64,000 nucleotides of DNA from JACMRI01 sp043778625 (lineage in GTDB: Bacteria; Bacteroidota; Bacteroidia; UBA4408): the NCBI GenBank assembly GCA_043778625.1, contig JAYWFU010000093.1, positions 9,866 through 73,865 of the forward strand. Direction: 5' to 3'. Shown here piece after piece: positions 7,354-15,524 of this stretch. Made by a program: the position numbers and the translations under genes. Positions within the stretch are counted from its first letter, which is position 1. Every line of letters begins with the position of its first letter. Under the pieces are notes generated by a model. It was not told the origin of the DNA, did no database searches, and saw only the letters and a program-made list of their open reading frames with translations.

Positions 7354-8091
7354 ATGTTAGGAGACCTTGAAACAATTGAAAATAGCGAGTTTAACAACAT
7401 TGGCGCACTATTAGGCATAGACGGCACCGATATTAGTAACGAATTATTAGGCGCATTACGAGCCTTGCCACCTATTCGCAGGCAAATGGCAATAAACAAA
7501 CTAACCACGCCAATGTTAGGTAGTAGAGGCTCACGTGCCGAAATGGAAAAACATTTTAGAGAGTTGCCCGCACACATTAGAAGTGAGTTATCAAAAGGGA
7601 ATTTACGTTTAGCCGATGCGTTAATTTATTCTATTAAGCCTGTAACGTCCAAAACCATTAAGCTATTTGAAACACAAGACGATAAAGAAATAGGCTTGCG
7701 CAATATTTCTAACGCAAAGTTACCTAAAAACCAAGCCTTGTTAGTAAGCGGTATTATACTATTAGCGGGCGTTCCACGTGATGCTAAAGACAGTTCTAAA
7801 GACGGAGTAATGGCAATAGATTTTGGAGCCATAGAGGGCTATCCTGCCATTGCCAATGGCGAGAGTAATTTAAAAGCCAACAAAAAAATTATTATGCCCG
7901 AAACCAGCAATAATTTTTTTAAAACCGCAGGCATTGCAACCTTACCAGTAGGTTATTACAAGTTAGCGAACCCACGTTTAATCCACGATGATATTCAAAT
8001 TGAATATACCGTAGAACTAGGCACGATGAAAGGTATTGCGGAAAACACACAACTATTTGTGGGCTTACACGGTACGATTACCACACCTTAA
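7354..8091 (+). CDS. Candidate major structural (capsid-sized) protein
   Basis: This 245-residue protein has a helical N-terminal third (LRALPPIRRQMAINKLTTPM, then RELPAHIRSELSKGNLRLAD) followed by about 140 strand-rich residues ending in DIQIEYTVELGTMKGIAENTQ. It is followed by a 9-bp hairpin without a strong T tract (8106-8126), as is common after the most expressed structural gene. Size, operon position and fold pattern make it the best candidate for the coat protein of the element, but I see no sequence hallmark of HK97-type or double-jelly-roll capsids. Structure prediction would be decisive. Confidence 0.5.
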   Translation: MLGDLETIENSEFNNIGALLGIDGTDISNELLGALRALPPIRRQMAINKLTTPMLGSRGSRAEMEKHFRELPAHIRSELSKGNLRLADALIYSIKPVTSKTIKLFETQDDKEIGLRNISNAKLPKNQALLVSGIILLAGVPRDAKDSSKDGVMAIDFGAIEGYPAIANGESNLKANKKIIMPETSNNFFKTAGIATLPVGYYKLANPRLIHDDIQIEYTVELGTMKGIAENTQLFVGLHGTITTP

Positions 8092-8105
8092 AATTATTCA
8101 CCAGT

Positions 8106-8126
8106 ACAAGCGGATAGTCCGCTTGT
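8106..8126 (+). terminator. Hairpin after candidate coat gene
   Basis: ACAAGCGGA (8106-8114) pairs with TCCGCTTGT (8118-8126) around a 3-nt loop. There is no following T run, so it is more likely a partial terminator or an mRNA-stabilising stem between the 7354 gene and the 8153 gene. Confidence 0.5.
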
Positions 8127-8152
8127 GCTTTAACTAAACACACCCTATAACA

Positions 8153-8521
8153 ATGAACATCGTAGAAAAAAGATTTGATATACAAGTAACAACTAAAGCA
8201 CAAACGGTAACAGGAAAATTTGAGTTAGATAAAAACGCAAGAGTTATCAAAGGAATAAAAGTTACCTCCGATCGTGAAGACCTATTGTTTTACAGAGGCA
8301 CGCAAAAAATTGAAATTAATGGCAAGGAACGTTTTGAGGAAAACTACGAAAGTAAAAACCTACAATCGAGCTTAAACGTTGATGTAAATAACCGTTACAA
8401 GGATATGAAAGACACCGACACAGGCAACGGATTACTAGTAATGACCTATACCGACAACCCTCACCCACTTTATGCGTTTACGCCCTATCGTGTGAGTTTG
8501 TATGTACAGTACGAAATATAA
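8153..8521 (+). CDS. Small beta-rich structural-like protein
   Basis: This 122-residue protein consists of alternating strand-like segments: VTGKFELDKNARVIKGIKVT at the start and YRVSLYVQYEI at the end. The same beginning (EIKLPKNATKITGLHI) and ending (YQVKIYITYEIDL) occur in the next two ORFs together, so the two loci look like paralogues. Short beta-sandwich proteins repeated in tandem are common as minor capsid or spike proteins. No family is recognised. Confidence 0.55.
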   Translation: MNIVEKRFDIQVTTKAQTVTGKFELDKNARVIKGIKVTSDREDLLFYRGTQKIEINGKERFEENYESKNLQSSLNVDVNNRYKDMKDTDTGNGLLVMTYTDNPHPLYAFTPYRVSLYVQYEI

Positions 8522-8544
8522 TAGTTACTACAAAGCAACGCACC

Positions 8545-8745
8545 ATGACTAGCGAAAAAGAATATATACACACCCTAACTATTAAGCGTAGTGGCGAGCA
8601 ACACTTATTTGAAATTAAGTTACCCAAAAATGCCACTAAAATAACAGGCTTACATATTAGTGTTCAGCCCAGTACTAACCCAACCACAGTCCCTGTAAAC
8701 AATGCAACAAGTCAGCTTTTCAGCCTCGAACAAGTCATCTACTAA
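8545..8745 (+). CDS. 5' half of a frameshift-split beta-rich protein
   Basis: This 66-residue frame (MTSEKEYIHTLTIKRSGEQH through SLEQVIY) matches the start of the 122-residue protein at 8153 in pattern. It ends prematurely, and its 3' end overlaps by 44 bp an ORF in the +1 frame (8702-9064) that supplies the matching C-terminal half. The frame of the second ORF opens only at 8699, so any shift must lie between 8699 and 8745. Either the gene is broken by an indel, or the two parts are produced by frameshifting or as separate subunits. Confidence 0.5.
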   Translation: MTSEKEYIHTLTIKRSGEQHLFEIKLPKNATKITGLHISVQPSTNPTTVPVNNATSQLFSLEQVIY

Positions 8746-9064
8746 CGTAAGCAATGCCCCTATTATTTTTTCGGTAAAAGCAGGCGACATCAAACTGCGA
8801 TTAAACACGCCACGTAATATATTTTATGCTGATGATGTTGTTGCCCTTGAAATATTACCTGATTATGAAAAACTAATTGGAATAAAACGCCCTGATTTTG
8901 AGGACGGTAGTTTTGCTACACGAGGCAAGGTAATTACTCCTTTAGCAGTGGCTATTGATACCAAAGACACCATCATTGGTGGAGCATACAAAGATACCAT
9001 GACCATAAAAAACATGCTACCGTATCAAGTAAAAATTTACATCACTTACGAAATTGACTTATGA
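8702..9064 (+). CDS. 3' half of the frameshift-split beta-rich protein
   Basis: This 120-residue frame has strand-rich sequence (IIFSVKAGDIKLRLNTPRNI, then MLPYQVKIYITYEIDL) whose C-terminal strand matches that of the 8153 protein. The first 10 or so residues, from ATG 8702, lie over the end of the preceding ORF in another frame and may not be the true start. Its stop overlaps the ATG of the next gene (ATGA at 9061-9064), so it is translated as part of the operon. Confidence 0.55.
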   Translation: MQQVSFSASNKSSTNVSNAPIIFSVKAGDIKLRLNTPRNIFYADDVVALEILPDYEKLIGIKRPDFEDGSFATRGKVITPLAVAIDTKDTIIGGAYKDTMTIKNMLPYQVKIYITYEIDL

Positions 9065-9381
9065 CACAAGAATTTGCATTACTACACATTCCCCACCGCA
9101 TGGAAGAACTAGGGCATGGCACTAATTATTTTACACCAAAGCACATTCATTTTTCATTGTATGCAGGCGAGGTAAGAACAATTGATGCCTACAATGAATA
9201 TTTGTTTTTAACAGCCTGCGATACTGATGTAGCAGTGAGCTCAGAGTTTGGTAACTACGATACTAGCAATGATAAAATTAATCAGCAATTGTACGAACAT
9301 CAAGGCAAAATAACACTTAGTAATAAATCAAGGAATTTACGCCACGTTCAGTTTATACAAGTAATCCCCAAACATTTATAG
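9061..9381 (+). CDS. Small beta-rich protein of the structural cluster
   Basis: This 106-residue protein (MTQEFALLHIPHRMEELGHG through IQVIPKHL) is predicted by eye to be mostly strand, with aromatic residues spaced as in a small beta-sandwich. It overlaps the previous stop by 4 bp (ATGA), so translational coupling is likely. There is no signal peptide and no recognised family. The context suggests a minor structural component. Confidence 0.55.
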   Translation: MTQEFALLHIPHRMEELGHGTNYFTPKHIHFSLYAGEVRTIDAYNEYLFLTACDTDVAVSSEFGNYDTSNDKINQQLYEHQGKITLSNKSRNLRHVQFIQVIPKHL

Positions 9382-9382
9382 T

Positions 9383-9859
9383 ATGCCATTTATTAATGAA
9401 AAATACAGCGAACAAAAAATTGATAATCTCCATCAGTTTTTGCAAAATAGCCAAGAACAAGGCGATGCCGAGGACTATGAAATACTTGTAGATGCGTTTA
9501 AAGTAGTAAAACGCACCAATGATTTAGCACGTTTTGAGAGCTACGTTAATTTTATACAACCTGATACCAAAACATTAACCATTATAGTGTACGATGGAGC
9601 TTCGCCACGCAATACCAAACATATTTTTGCCATTAAGGAAGACACAAACAATGGATTAAATGGCTTAGATGTAGATAGTCGTATTGAGGAAAAATTACGC
9701 ATTGAAAAAGAGCGTTGGGAAAATGATTTGATAAAAAAAGAAAACGAACAATTAAAAATTGATTTAGTGCAAGCCGAAGCCTATATTGAGGAATTAGAGG
9801 AAAAGGTAGAACACACCAAAGACAAAAAATTTAGAATGGGTTTGCCAGTTAAAAATTAA
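9383..9859 (+). CDS. Coiled-coil protein of the structural cluster
   Basis: This 158-residue protein has residues 1-100 that look mixed alpha/beta (YEILVDAFKVVKRTNDLARF, then TLTIIVYDGASPRNTKHIF). Residues about 108-150 form a long charged coiled coil (EEKLRIEKERWENDLIKKEN, then KIDLVQAEAYIEELEEKVEH). It begins 1 bp after the previous stop. It may be an oligomerising scaffold, stalk or adaptor. No named family is recognised, and there is no signal peptide, unlike the next three genes. Confidence 0.6.
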   Translation: MPFINEKYSEQKIDNLHQFLQNSQEQGDAEDYEILVDAFKVVKRTNDLARFESYVNFIQPDTKTLTIIVYDGASPRNTKHIFAIKEDTNNGLNGLDVDSRIEEKLRIEKERWENDLIKKENEQLKIDLVQAEAYIEELEEKVEHTKDKKFRMGLPVKN

Positions 9860-9901
9860 TAGCCTACGTTTACAAAAATTAGTAATACCTATTCATTAAC
9901 A

Positions 9902-10786
9902 ATGAAACACAACTACATATTCACACTATTACTTTTTATAGCAGTGTCAAAGCTCGCTAACGCCCAAACTGAAGAGCGACACGTACCCGTAATCAACGAC
10001 CCTTTATCCCCTATAATAAACAGTACGCCAGTAAACGGAACTTGGGATTTATCTAAAGTCAATTTTAACAACTACAGTCCTACCGAAACTGATTTTGATT
10101 TGCAACAAACTACAAGTCCAGCACAGCTATTAAGCCAATACCCTAACTTACAACTAGGCGACAGCCTAACAGGTAACATAACATTGCCACAAGATAGTAA
10201 GTACAACACTCAATTAACACAGGTAGGCACTTACTGCGCTAAATACGAGGCGGTGGGTAAATTAATAACCCCTACCGAAACCCTTACTAACGTTACCAAA
10301 ATTAACATTGCAGAGCAATACACCATCATCAATAAGCAAGATTCATTTTGCTTGCAGTACAACAATACTTACAATCATTTTTTCGTATCAGGCGTATTGC
10401 AACCAATACTTACCTATTCCGAAAAATACCGCTCCTCGTGCAAAATCCCGCTTACTGAGTATTATAAAGCCATTACGCAACCCGCCAGCGAGGCATTACG
10501 CAACTCAACTACCATTAGTGCCTTAGTACAACAACTAGGCTTAAAATGCTCGCCCAACCCAGCCACAGGTAGCACCACCATTAGCTACAATTTACCATTG
10601 GCGGGCAATGTTAAGTTAGAATTATACAACACCGCCAATAACACCACCACTCTTATTGATAGTGGCACTAAAGAAAAAGGTACTTACACTACCTCTGCAT
10701 CGTTACACCAACTTGCACCAGGTACTTACTTAGTTAAGTTGCACTACCAAGGCATAACATTTACAAGCGCATTAATCGTTTACTAA
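9902..10786 (+). CDS. Secreted protein with T9SS type A sorting domain
   Basis: This 294-residue protein has a signal peptide at residues 1-21 (FTLLLFIAVSKLANAQ). A C-terminal domain begins near residue 216 with CSPNPATGSTTISYNLPLAG and ends GTYLVKLHYQGITFTSALIV, which is the T9SS type A sorting signature (SPNPA...G.Y.V). The middle part (about 70-200) is unrecognised. Type IX substrates cross the outer membrane and are anchored or released at the surface. Its presence directly after the structural cluster, in the same orientation, suggests that the element carries surface cargo, or that the particle-like set and the surface set act together. Confidence 0.75.
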   Translation: MKHNYIFTLLLFIAVSKLANAQTEERHVPVINDPLSPIINSTPVNGTWDLSKVNFNNYSPTETDFDLQQTTSPAQLLSQYPNLQLGDSLTGNITLPQDSKYNTQLTQVGTYCAKYEAVGKLITPTETLTNVTKINIAEQYTIINKQDSFCLQYNNTYNHFFVSGVLQPILTYSEKYRSSCKIPLTEYYKAITQPASEALRNSTTISALVQQLGLKCSPNPATGSTTISYNLPLAGNVKLELYNTANNTTTLIDSGTKEKGTYTTSASLHQLAPGTYLVKLHYQGITFTSALIVY

Positions 10787-10807
10787 ACCTATTATTTTGT
10801 TTACCTC

Positions 10808-12976
10808 ATGAAGTTACTTATACTATTCTGTACAACATTTATACTAACGCTTACACAGCTAGCCCAAGCGCAATGCCCTAACGGCAATGCCGAACAGGGT
10901 ACATTAAACTTATGGGAAACAGGCACAGGTTTCTTTCCTACGGATATAAAAAACTTTACCTCCCCTTCTAATCGAATTAGAGTTATCCAAAATACAGGAA
11001 CATGGAATGATGAAACAATAATAAATAACATTGATAAATATGGTAGTTTCAAAGTTCCTAGCGAAGGTATTTATGCTTTCCGTTTGGGGGATAGCAACAT
11101 AGTTACTCCTAAGAATGGGCTTTCTGAAATTATGTGGTATAAATTTAAAGTAACTCAAACTAATGCCTTATTTAAGTTTAGATTCGCAATGGTTTTGGAA
11201 GATGGTACTCACCCTCCAAGTCAGCAGCCTTTTTTAAGTATGTTTATGAATTTAACAGGCAATAATAATAAGCCACATTTACCTAAAGTAATTCCATTAA
11301 ACTTAACGGACATAAAAGATAAAAAAATATTTAATAAGACGGAAGAGTCTTTTGTAGCAGACCTATCCAACCCTTTTTTTAAAATTTCGCCGACACTTTC
11401 GCCAAGAAAAAAGCAAGTTATATATAAATCGTGGCAGTGTAAAGAAATTAACTTAACCGATTTTATAGGCGAAGATGTTTTAATTTGTTTTAGAATATCT
11501 AATTGTGAGCAGGGAGGTCATTTTGCTTTTGCTTACATTGATGGTTTGTGTGATAACTGGCCTGCCACAGCTAGTTTTACTTTGTCGTCTAACCAATTTT
11601 GCAGCAATAATACTCCTATTTTCTTCAATGGTAGTTCGTCAAGTAACGAAGAGTTTTATCAAATTATAATTACGGAATCATATAATTCAACAGGAACACA
11701 ACTTAATCAACAAAATGTAATATCAGAAACCTTTTTAGGTAAAGTATCTGAACAATTAGACCTAAAACAATGGTATATTAATCATGGTCGTCAATGGAAA
11801 TGTAACACCTATTATCAAGTAAAATTAGTTACAGCTAACAGTTGTTCAATGGCTAATGAAAGTGTACAAATGATTAAATATACTTGCCCTTCAATTAACG
11901 CAGGTAGAGATACTATTTTATGCTGTAAAGATGCTCTTACTCCTCCTATAACAATAGGAACGTATCAAGGAGGGGTAACTCCTCCTAATACCTACGATTG
12001 GGTATCTAGTCCCTCAGGAACGTCTAGTACAAGTGCACAAACGGCTGTTCAGCCAACAGAATCTACAATATATACACTCACACTTACTGATTATTACGGT
12101 TGTCAATCTACAGATGATGTTAGTATTGAGTTTCAAGGTAAAATTAAACTACGTTTAGAATACGACTCTACTATTCATTTTGATTGTAGTAAACCACAAA
12201 TACCTCCATTAAATTGCGACCCTAAAATTTACGCAATACCTACTCCCCTAGACTGTAAAGGAAACGAACTAACGGGGTATTGGTTGGAAAAGCAAAAAAA
12301 AGAATTAACATACTTGTGGAACACAGGAGAAACTAGCGCATCAATATTTCCTAAAGGAGGTTACACTTATTATTCTGTTGAGGTACGTAATAAATGTAAA
12401 GTTGTACGTGACACCATCTGGAACATTCCGTATCCAAGTTATTTTAGTCAGCAAATTATTGATAATGTAAACCAACAAATGCCGTTCACTCCAATGATTG
12501 CGCCTAACTCATTTACCCCCAACGGAGATGGTGTTAATGATGAATTTGTAATCAAAGAGTATGTTCCGGGAGCTGCTAATCACGTTACAACTCCTGCGTA
12601 TCATTCCTATCAATACGAACTTACTATTTATGATAGATGGGGAACTGTTGTACAAACAAAAAATAGTACAAAAATTAAAACAATTAGAGGTTGTGCTAAC
12701 AATGGATTTCTCACTCAAGGAGAAATAAAATGGGATGGAAAAGACAATAATGGTAAACTCGTACAAATAGGAGTATATGTTTATCAATTAAAACTATGGA
12801 ATTGTGTAGCTCCTCAAGGAAAAAGCCCCTCTGTATTAACAAATGGTCATTGTGGTAAATATGCTTGGAGATTTACATTATTTCCTTTCCCTCATATTGA
12901 ACGTCAATGTGTTAAGTGGATTAGTACACCTAGTTATATTTCAGGAAGTGCAGCAACAGTTACAGTAATATATTAA
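10808..12976 (+). CDS. Secreted protein with gliding-motility-type C-terminal domain
   Basis: This 722-residue protein has a signal peptide at residues 1-21 (LILFCTTFILTLTQLAQA) and Cys-rich unknown domains. A PKD/Ig-like domain spans about residues 363-440 (INAGRDTILCC, then TYTLTLTDYYGCQSTDD with small variations). The C-terminal region from about residue 566 has the type B (CHU_C/gliding-motility-associated) signature NSFTPNGDGVNDEF, followed by YELTIYDRWGTVV and WDGKDNNGKLVQIGVYVYQL. Type B T9SS substrates usually need a PorP/SprF-like partner, and a barrel gene follows 5 bp downstream. The base composition is clearly more AT-rich than that of the structural genes, which may point to a separate origin. 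Confidence 0.85.
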   Translation: MKLLILFCTTFILTLTQLAQAQCPNGNAEQGTLNLWETGTGFFPTDIKNFTSPSNRIRVIQNTGTWNDETIINNIDKYGSFKVPSEGIYAFRLGDSNIVTPKNGLSEIMWYKFKVTQTNALFKFRFAMVLEDGTHPPSQQPFLSMFMNLTGNNNKPHLPKVIPLNLTDIKDKKIFNKTEESFVADLSNPFFKISPTLSPRKKQVIYKSWQCKEINLTDFIGEDVLICFRISNCEQGGHFAFAYIDGLCDNWPATASFTLSSNQFCSNNTPIFFNGSSSSNEEFYQIIITESYNSTGTQLNQQNVISETFLGKVSEQLDLKQWYINHGRQWKCNTYYQVKLVTANSCSMANESVQMIKYTCPSINAGRDTILCCKDALTPPITIGTYQGGVTPPNTYDWVSSPSGTSSTSAQTAVQPTESTIYTLTLTDYYGCQSTDDVSIEFQGKIKLRLEYDSTIHFDCSKPQIPPLNCDPKIYAIPTPLDCKGNELTGYWLEKQKKELTYLWNTGETSASIFPKGGYTYYSVEVRNKCKVVRDTIWNIPYPSYFSQQIIDNVNQQMPFTPMIAPNSFTPNGDGVNDEFVIKEYVPGAANHVTTPAYHSYQYELTIYDRWGTVVQTKNSTKIKTIRGCANNGFLTQGEIKWDGKDNNGKLVQIGVYVYQLKLWNCVAPQGKSPSVLTNGHCGKYAWRFTLFPFPHIERQCVKWISTPSYISGSAATVTVIY

Positions 12977-12981
12977 AAAAA

Positions 12982-13719
12982 ATGAAAATGAAAAACCACC
13001 TTACATTAGCATTAGTAACAATTAGTTTAACAGCTGGTTATGCACAAGAAAGTAAACCTCAAAAAGAAAAAATAATACTTATCGGATTATCTTATGCACC
13101 AACTTCACAAACAGTATTTTATAATAGTTATCTTAATGGAAATTATCAAAATCAATCTTATAACAGTTACGCTTCTACCAAAGGCACATTTAAAGTAGGA
13201 ATTCCATTACTTTATAAAATTCAAGAAAGATTAAGTATAGAAACGGGTGCTTACTATAGTAAGCGAGCATTAGAAACTATACCTACCGAAATCATTGACG
13301 ATATTTTAGGTTTTATAGGGAATGAAAAAAATAATTATAAGGCTACTTACATAGAAATTCCCATAGGGATTAATTATTTTTTTATCAATAAAAAAATATC
13401 TTTATTTGGGGCTTTAGGCGTTAATAATAATGTATTGTTAAGTCAAAAAAACACATCTACTCAAGAGCTATATAGTGGTAACACTACTATTGTTGATGTC
13501 CCAGTTAATGGAAAATCAAACTCTTATGCAGCTTCAATATATGGTGGTTTTGGGTTAGATTTCAATATCAAAAAAATTAAAATACGTTTAGAACCCATCT
13601 ATAATCGATTCATAACACCTTACAATATTAAAAGTTTTGGTGTAAATAACAATGTATATAAAACCAAGTCTTATTATGTAAATTATAACTTAAATCTCAG
13701 TGTATTTTATACCCTTTAA
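12982..13719 (+). CDS. Outer-membrane beta-barrel protein
   Basis: This 245-residue protein has a signal peptide (MKMKNHLTLALVTISLTAGY, then AQES) and alternating amphipathic strands (IETGAYYSKRALETI, IEIPIGINYFFINKKISLFG, SYYVNYNLNLSVFYTL). It ends with an aromatic residue near the C-terminus, as porin-like proteins do. It resembles the OMP_b-brl/PorT-type barrels of Bacteroidota. It lies 5 bp after the type B T9SS substrate, the usual place of its dedicated outer-membrane partner. The AT-rich composition matches that gene, so the pair probably moved together. Confidence 0.75.
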   Translation: MKMKNHLTLALVTISLTAGYAQESKPQKEKIILIGLSYAPTSQTVFYNSYLNGNYQNQSYNSYASTKGTFKVGIPLLYKIQERLSIETGAYYSKRALETIPTEIIDDILGFIGNEKNNYKATYIEIPIGINYFFINKKISLFGALGVNNNVLLSQKNTSTQELYSGNTTIVDVPVNGKSNSYAASIYGGFGLDFNIKKIKIRLEPIYNRFITPYNIKSFGVNNNVYKTKSYYVNYNLNLSVFYTL

Positions 13720-13737
13720 TTAATATAAAACATAACT

Positions 13738-13980
13738 ATGAAAAAAACATTAATCCTAACCGCTTTAATAGCACTAAGTTTCGCCTGCAAAAAAAAATGT
13801 TCGTGCGTAGTGGCTTGGCAGTACAACAAAGTATATTACCCTAACGACTTAGTAATGTACCACGATACTTGCTGGGTAGCAGTAGCGCAAGGCGCAGTTA
13901 ATCCAGGTAACCCTTGGATTACAAGCGGTAACGACATTTGGGTTGTTTGCGATGGTTGTTTCAAACCAGTTAAAAAATAA
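13738..13980 (+). CDS. Lipoprotein with CBM5/12-like carbohydrate-binding module
   Basis: This 80-residue protein has a lipobox LSFAC with Cys17, followed by a Lys-rich spacer. The mature part fits the small chitin-binding/CBM5-12 pattern: WQYNKVYYPNDLVMYHDTCW, VAVAQGAVNPGNPW and IWVVCDGC, with conserved Trp and Tyr positions and Cys pairs that could form a disulfide. Such modules bind chitin or related polymers. It is 18 bp downstream of the barrel gene, in the same orientation. In this context it may help attach the cell (or a particle) to a polysaccharide surface, but no catalytic domain is attached. Confidence 0.7.
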   Translation: MKKTLILTALIALSFACKKKCSCVVAWQYNKVYYPNDLVMYHDTCWVAVAQGAVNPGNPWITSGNDIWVVCDGCFKPVKK

Positions 13981-13998
13981 CCAACCAATCAATCTAAA

Positions 13999-14355
13999 AT
14001 GAAAACGACACATACCTATGCAATCCAATCAATGTGCGGTACTATTTCAACTAATGTACTCGTCCAAATAACCAAACAAAAAACAGGCTGGTTCACTTAC
14101 AAAGCAGATGTACTCATCAAAGAATCCATTTATAAAAGTCCCTTTCTTTTTGTAGAGCCTCATTTTGAGCATCTAGCCAATTTTATTATTAAAGAGCAAT
14201 TATTTAATATAAAACCAAACAACATAACGTGGATACACCACAATCCTAATCACCAAAAAGAAAATCCTACAAGCATTAATAACCACCTGCAAATAATACC
14301 AGAGTATAACAACAATAAAATTACGAATGCCCAATGGCAATCTATAATCAATTAA
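13999..14355 (+). CDS. Hypothetical protein at end of surface cluster
   Basis: This 118-residue protein (MKTTHTYAIQSMCGTISTNV through NAQWQSIIN) has no signal peptide and no recognised domain. Predicted strands at the N-terminus are followed by a His/Asn-rich C-terminal region. It is 18 bp after the lipoprotein and is directly followed by a strong terminator, so it is the last gene of that transcript. Confidence 0.6.
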   Translation: MKTTHTYAIQSMCGTISTNVLVQITKQKTGWFTYKADVLIKESIYKSPFLFVEPHFEHLANFIIKEQLFNIKPNNITWIHHNPNHQKENPTSINNHLQIIPEYNNNKITNAQWQSIIN

Positions 14356-14365
14356 CTCCCCACAC

Positions 14366-14397
14366 AAAAGCTACTTTTACCCAAGTAGCTTTTTTTA
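14366..14397 (+). terminator. Rho-independent terminator
   Basis: AAAGCTACTT (14367-14376) pairs with AAGTAGCTTT (14383-14392) around a 6-nt loop, followed by a T-rich tract. It closes the rightward surface-protein operon. Confidence 0.85.
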
Positions 14398-14471
14398 TTT
14401 TGATTTCACAATATTTCTCCCTATATTTAGTTTAGTAAGTTACTATTAACCAACCAAAACCCCTAGAAATC

Positions 14472-15254
14472 ATGGCATCAACATCCGAAACAGGACACGC
14501 TAAAAACGTAGCAAACCTCCTAAAGCTCAATCAACTCATTGCCACCTTTGGCACAACGTACAACCCAAGTAACAACACTATTAAGCCCGCAAGCCTAACC
14601 GCACTTTACACCACAGCCACCGCCAAGCTCACCGCCACCAACACCGCATTCACCAACTGGAAAAACGCCACCAACGCCCGCGAACTAGCCTTTACACCAC
14701 TCACCAAGCAAGCCACCCAAATACTCGGCACACTACAAAGCCTTGGCATAGTACAACAAACCATTGATGACTTTGCCTTCCAAGTCAATAAATTTCGTAG
14801 TTCCACCACCAAAACACCCGCCACCGCACCCAACACTACAGCACCCACCGCCAAAATAATAACCCCACTACCACCCATTGTAGTTACTGAGCCTATCCAA
14901 GCACACAACTCCACCTCACAACAAAGCTTCGACAACAAACTCCAACACCTCGAAAAAATGATCCTCATCCTCCAATCCATACCCACCTACACCCCCAACG
15001 AAACCCCTTACAAAATAGCCACCCTCCAAACACAACTCACCACACTAATAACCCTCAACAACACCGCCAACACTAGTTACGCCACCCTCAAATCAGCCCG
15101 CATCGACCGCAACACCATATTCTACAACACCCTCACAGGCATGCTCTCCGTCGTTAAACTCACCAAAGCCTACATCCGTAGCATCTACGGCAGCACCAGC
15201 CCACAATACCACGCCATCACCGCCCTCAAATTCGTCAAAGTAATCCGTAAATAA
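14472..15254 (+). CDS. Helical hypothetical protein with C-rich codons
   Basis: This 260-residue protein is mostly helical and rich in Thr, Ala and Asn (TALYTTATAKLTATNTAFTN). A Pro/Thr-rich linker at about residues 110-145 (TPATAPNTTAPTAKIITPLP) splits it into two halves with similar helical patterns. There is no signal peptide, membrane span or catalytic motif. Its codons are strikingly C-rich at third positions (ACC, GCC, CTC), unlike every neighbour. It stands alone between two terminators, a typical position for a late-acquired cargo gene. The function is unknown. Confidence 0.65.
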   Translation: MASTSETGHAKNVANLLKLNQLIATFGTTYNPSNNTIKPASLTALYTTATAKLTATNTAFTNWKNATNARELAFTPLTKQATQILGTLQSLGIVQQTIDDFAFQVNKFRSSTTKTPATAPNTTAPTAKIITPLPPIVVTEPIQAHNSTSQQSFDNKLQHLEKMILILQSIPTYTPNETPYKIATLQTQLTTLITLNNTANTSYATLKSARIDRNTIFYNTLTGMLSVVKLTKAYIRSIYGSTSPQYHAITALKFVKVIRK

Positions 15255-15317
15255 TACCAGTAGCTTTCACTATTTTAATCTACGCCTCGGTTCGTGTCCC
15301 CACAAACCGAAACAAAC

Positions 15318-15346
15318 AAAAATCCGCCCGCAAGGCGGATTTTTTT
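15318..15346 (+). terminator. Rho-independent terminator
   Basis: AAAAATCCGCC (15318-15328) pairs with GGCGGATTTTT (15334-15344) around a short CGCAA loop, then a T run. It ends the single-gene transcript at 14,472-15,254. Confidence 0.85.
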
Positions 15347-15359
15347 ATTCCCACCAACA

Positions 15360-15460
15360 TATATTCAAGCCACGCATTCCCCACTACGCATTCCCACCAA
15401 CACATTCACGCCACGTATTCCCCTCCTTTGGAGGGGTGCCCGCAGGGCGGGGTGGGTTAT
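15360..15460. repeat. Low-complexity C-rich repeat and palindromes
   Basis: Imperfect repeats of CACGCATTCCCC/CAACACATTC-type units precede a stem CCCCTCC (15420-15426)/GGAGGGG (15430-15436) and a second small stem GCCC/GGGC (about 15439-15449). This CCTCC...GGAGG motif resembles a dispersed repeat that is common in Bacteroidota genomes. It codes for nothing recognisable. Confidence 0.6.
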
Positions 15461-15524
15461 ATAGCACCATTGGGCTATTGCATAATAAGTAATAGTATAA
15501 AAAATAAGAATGAACAAAATTACA

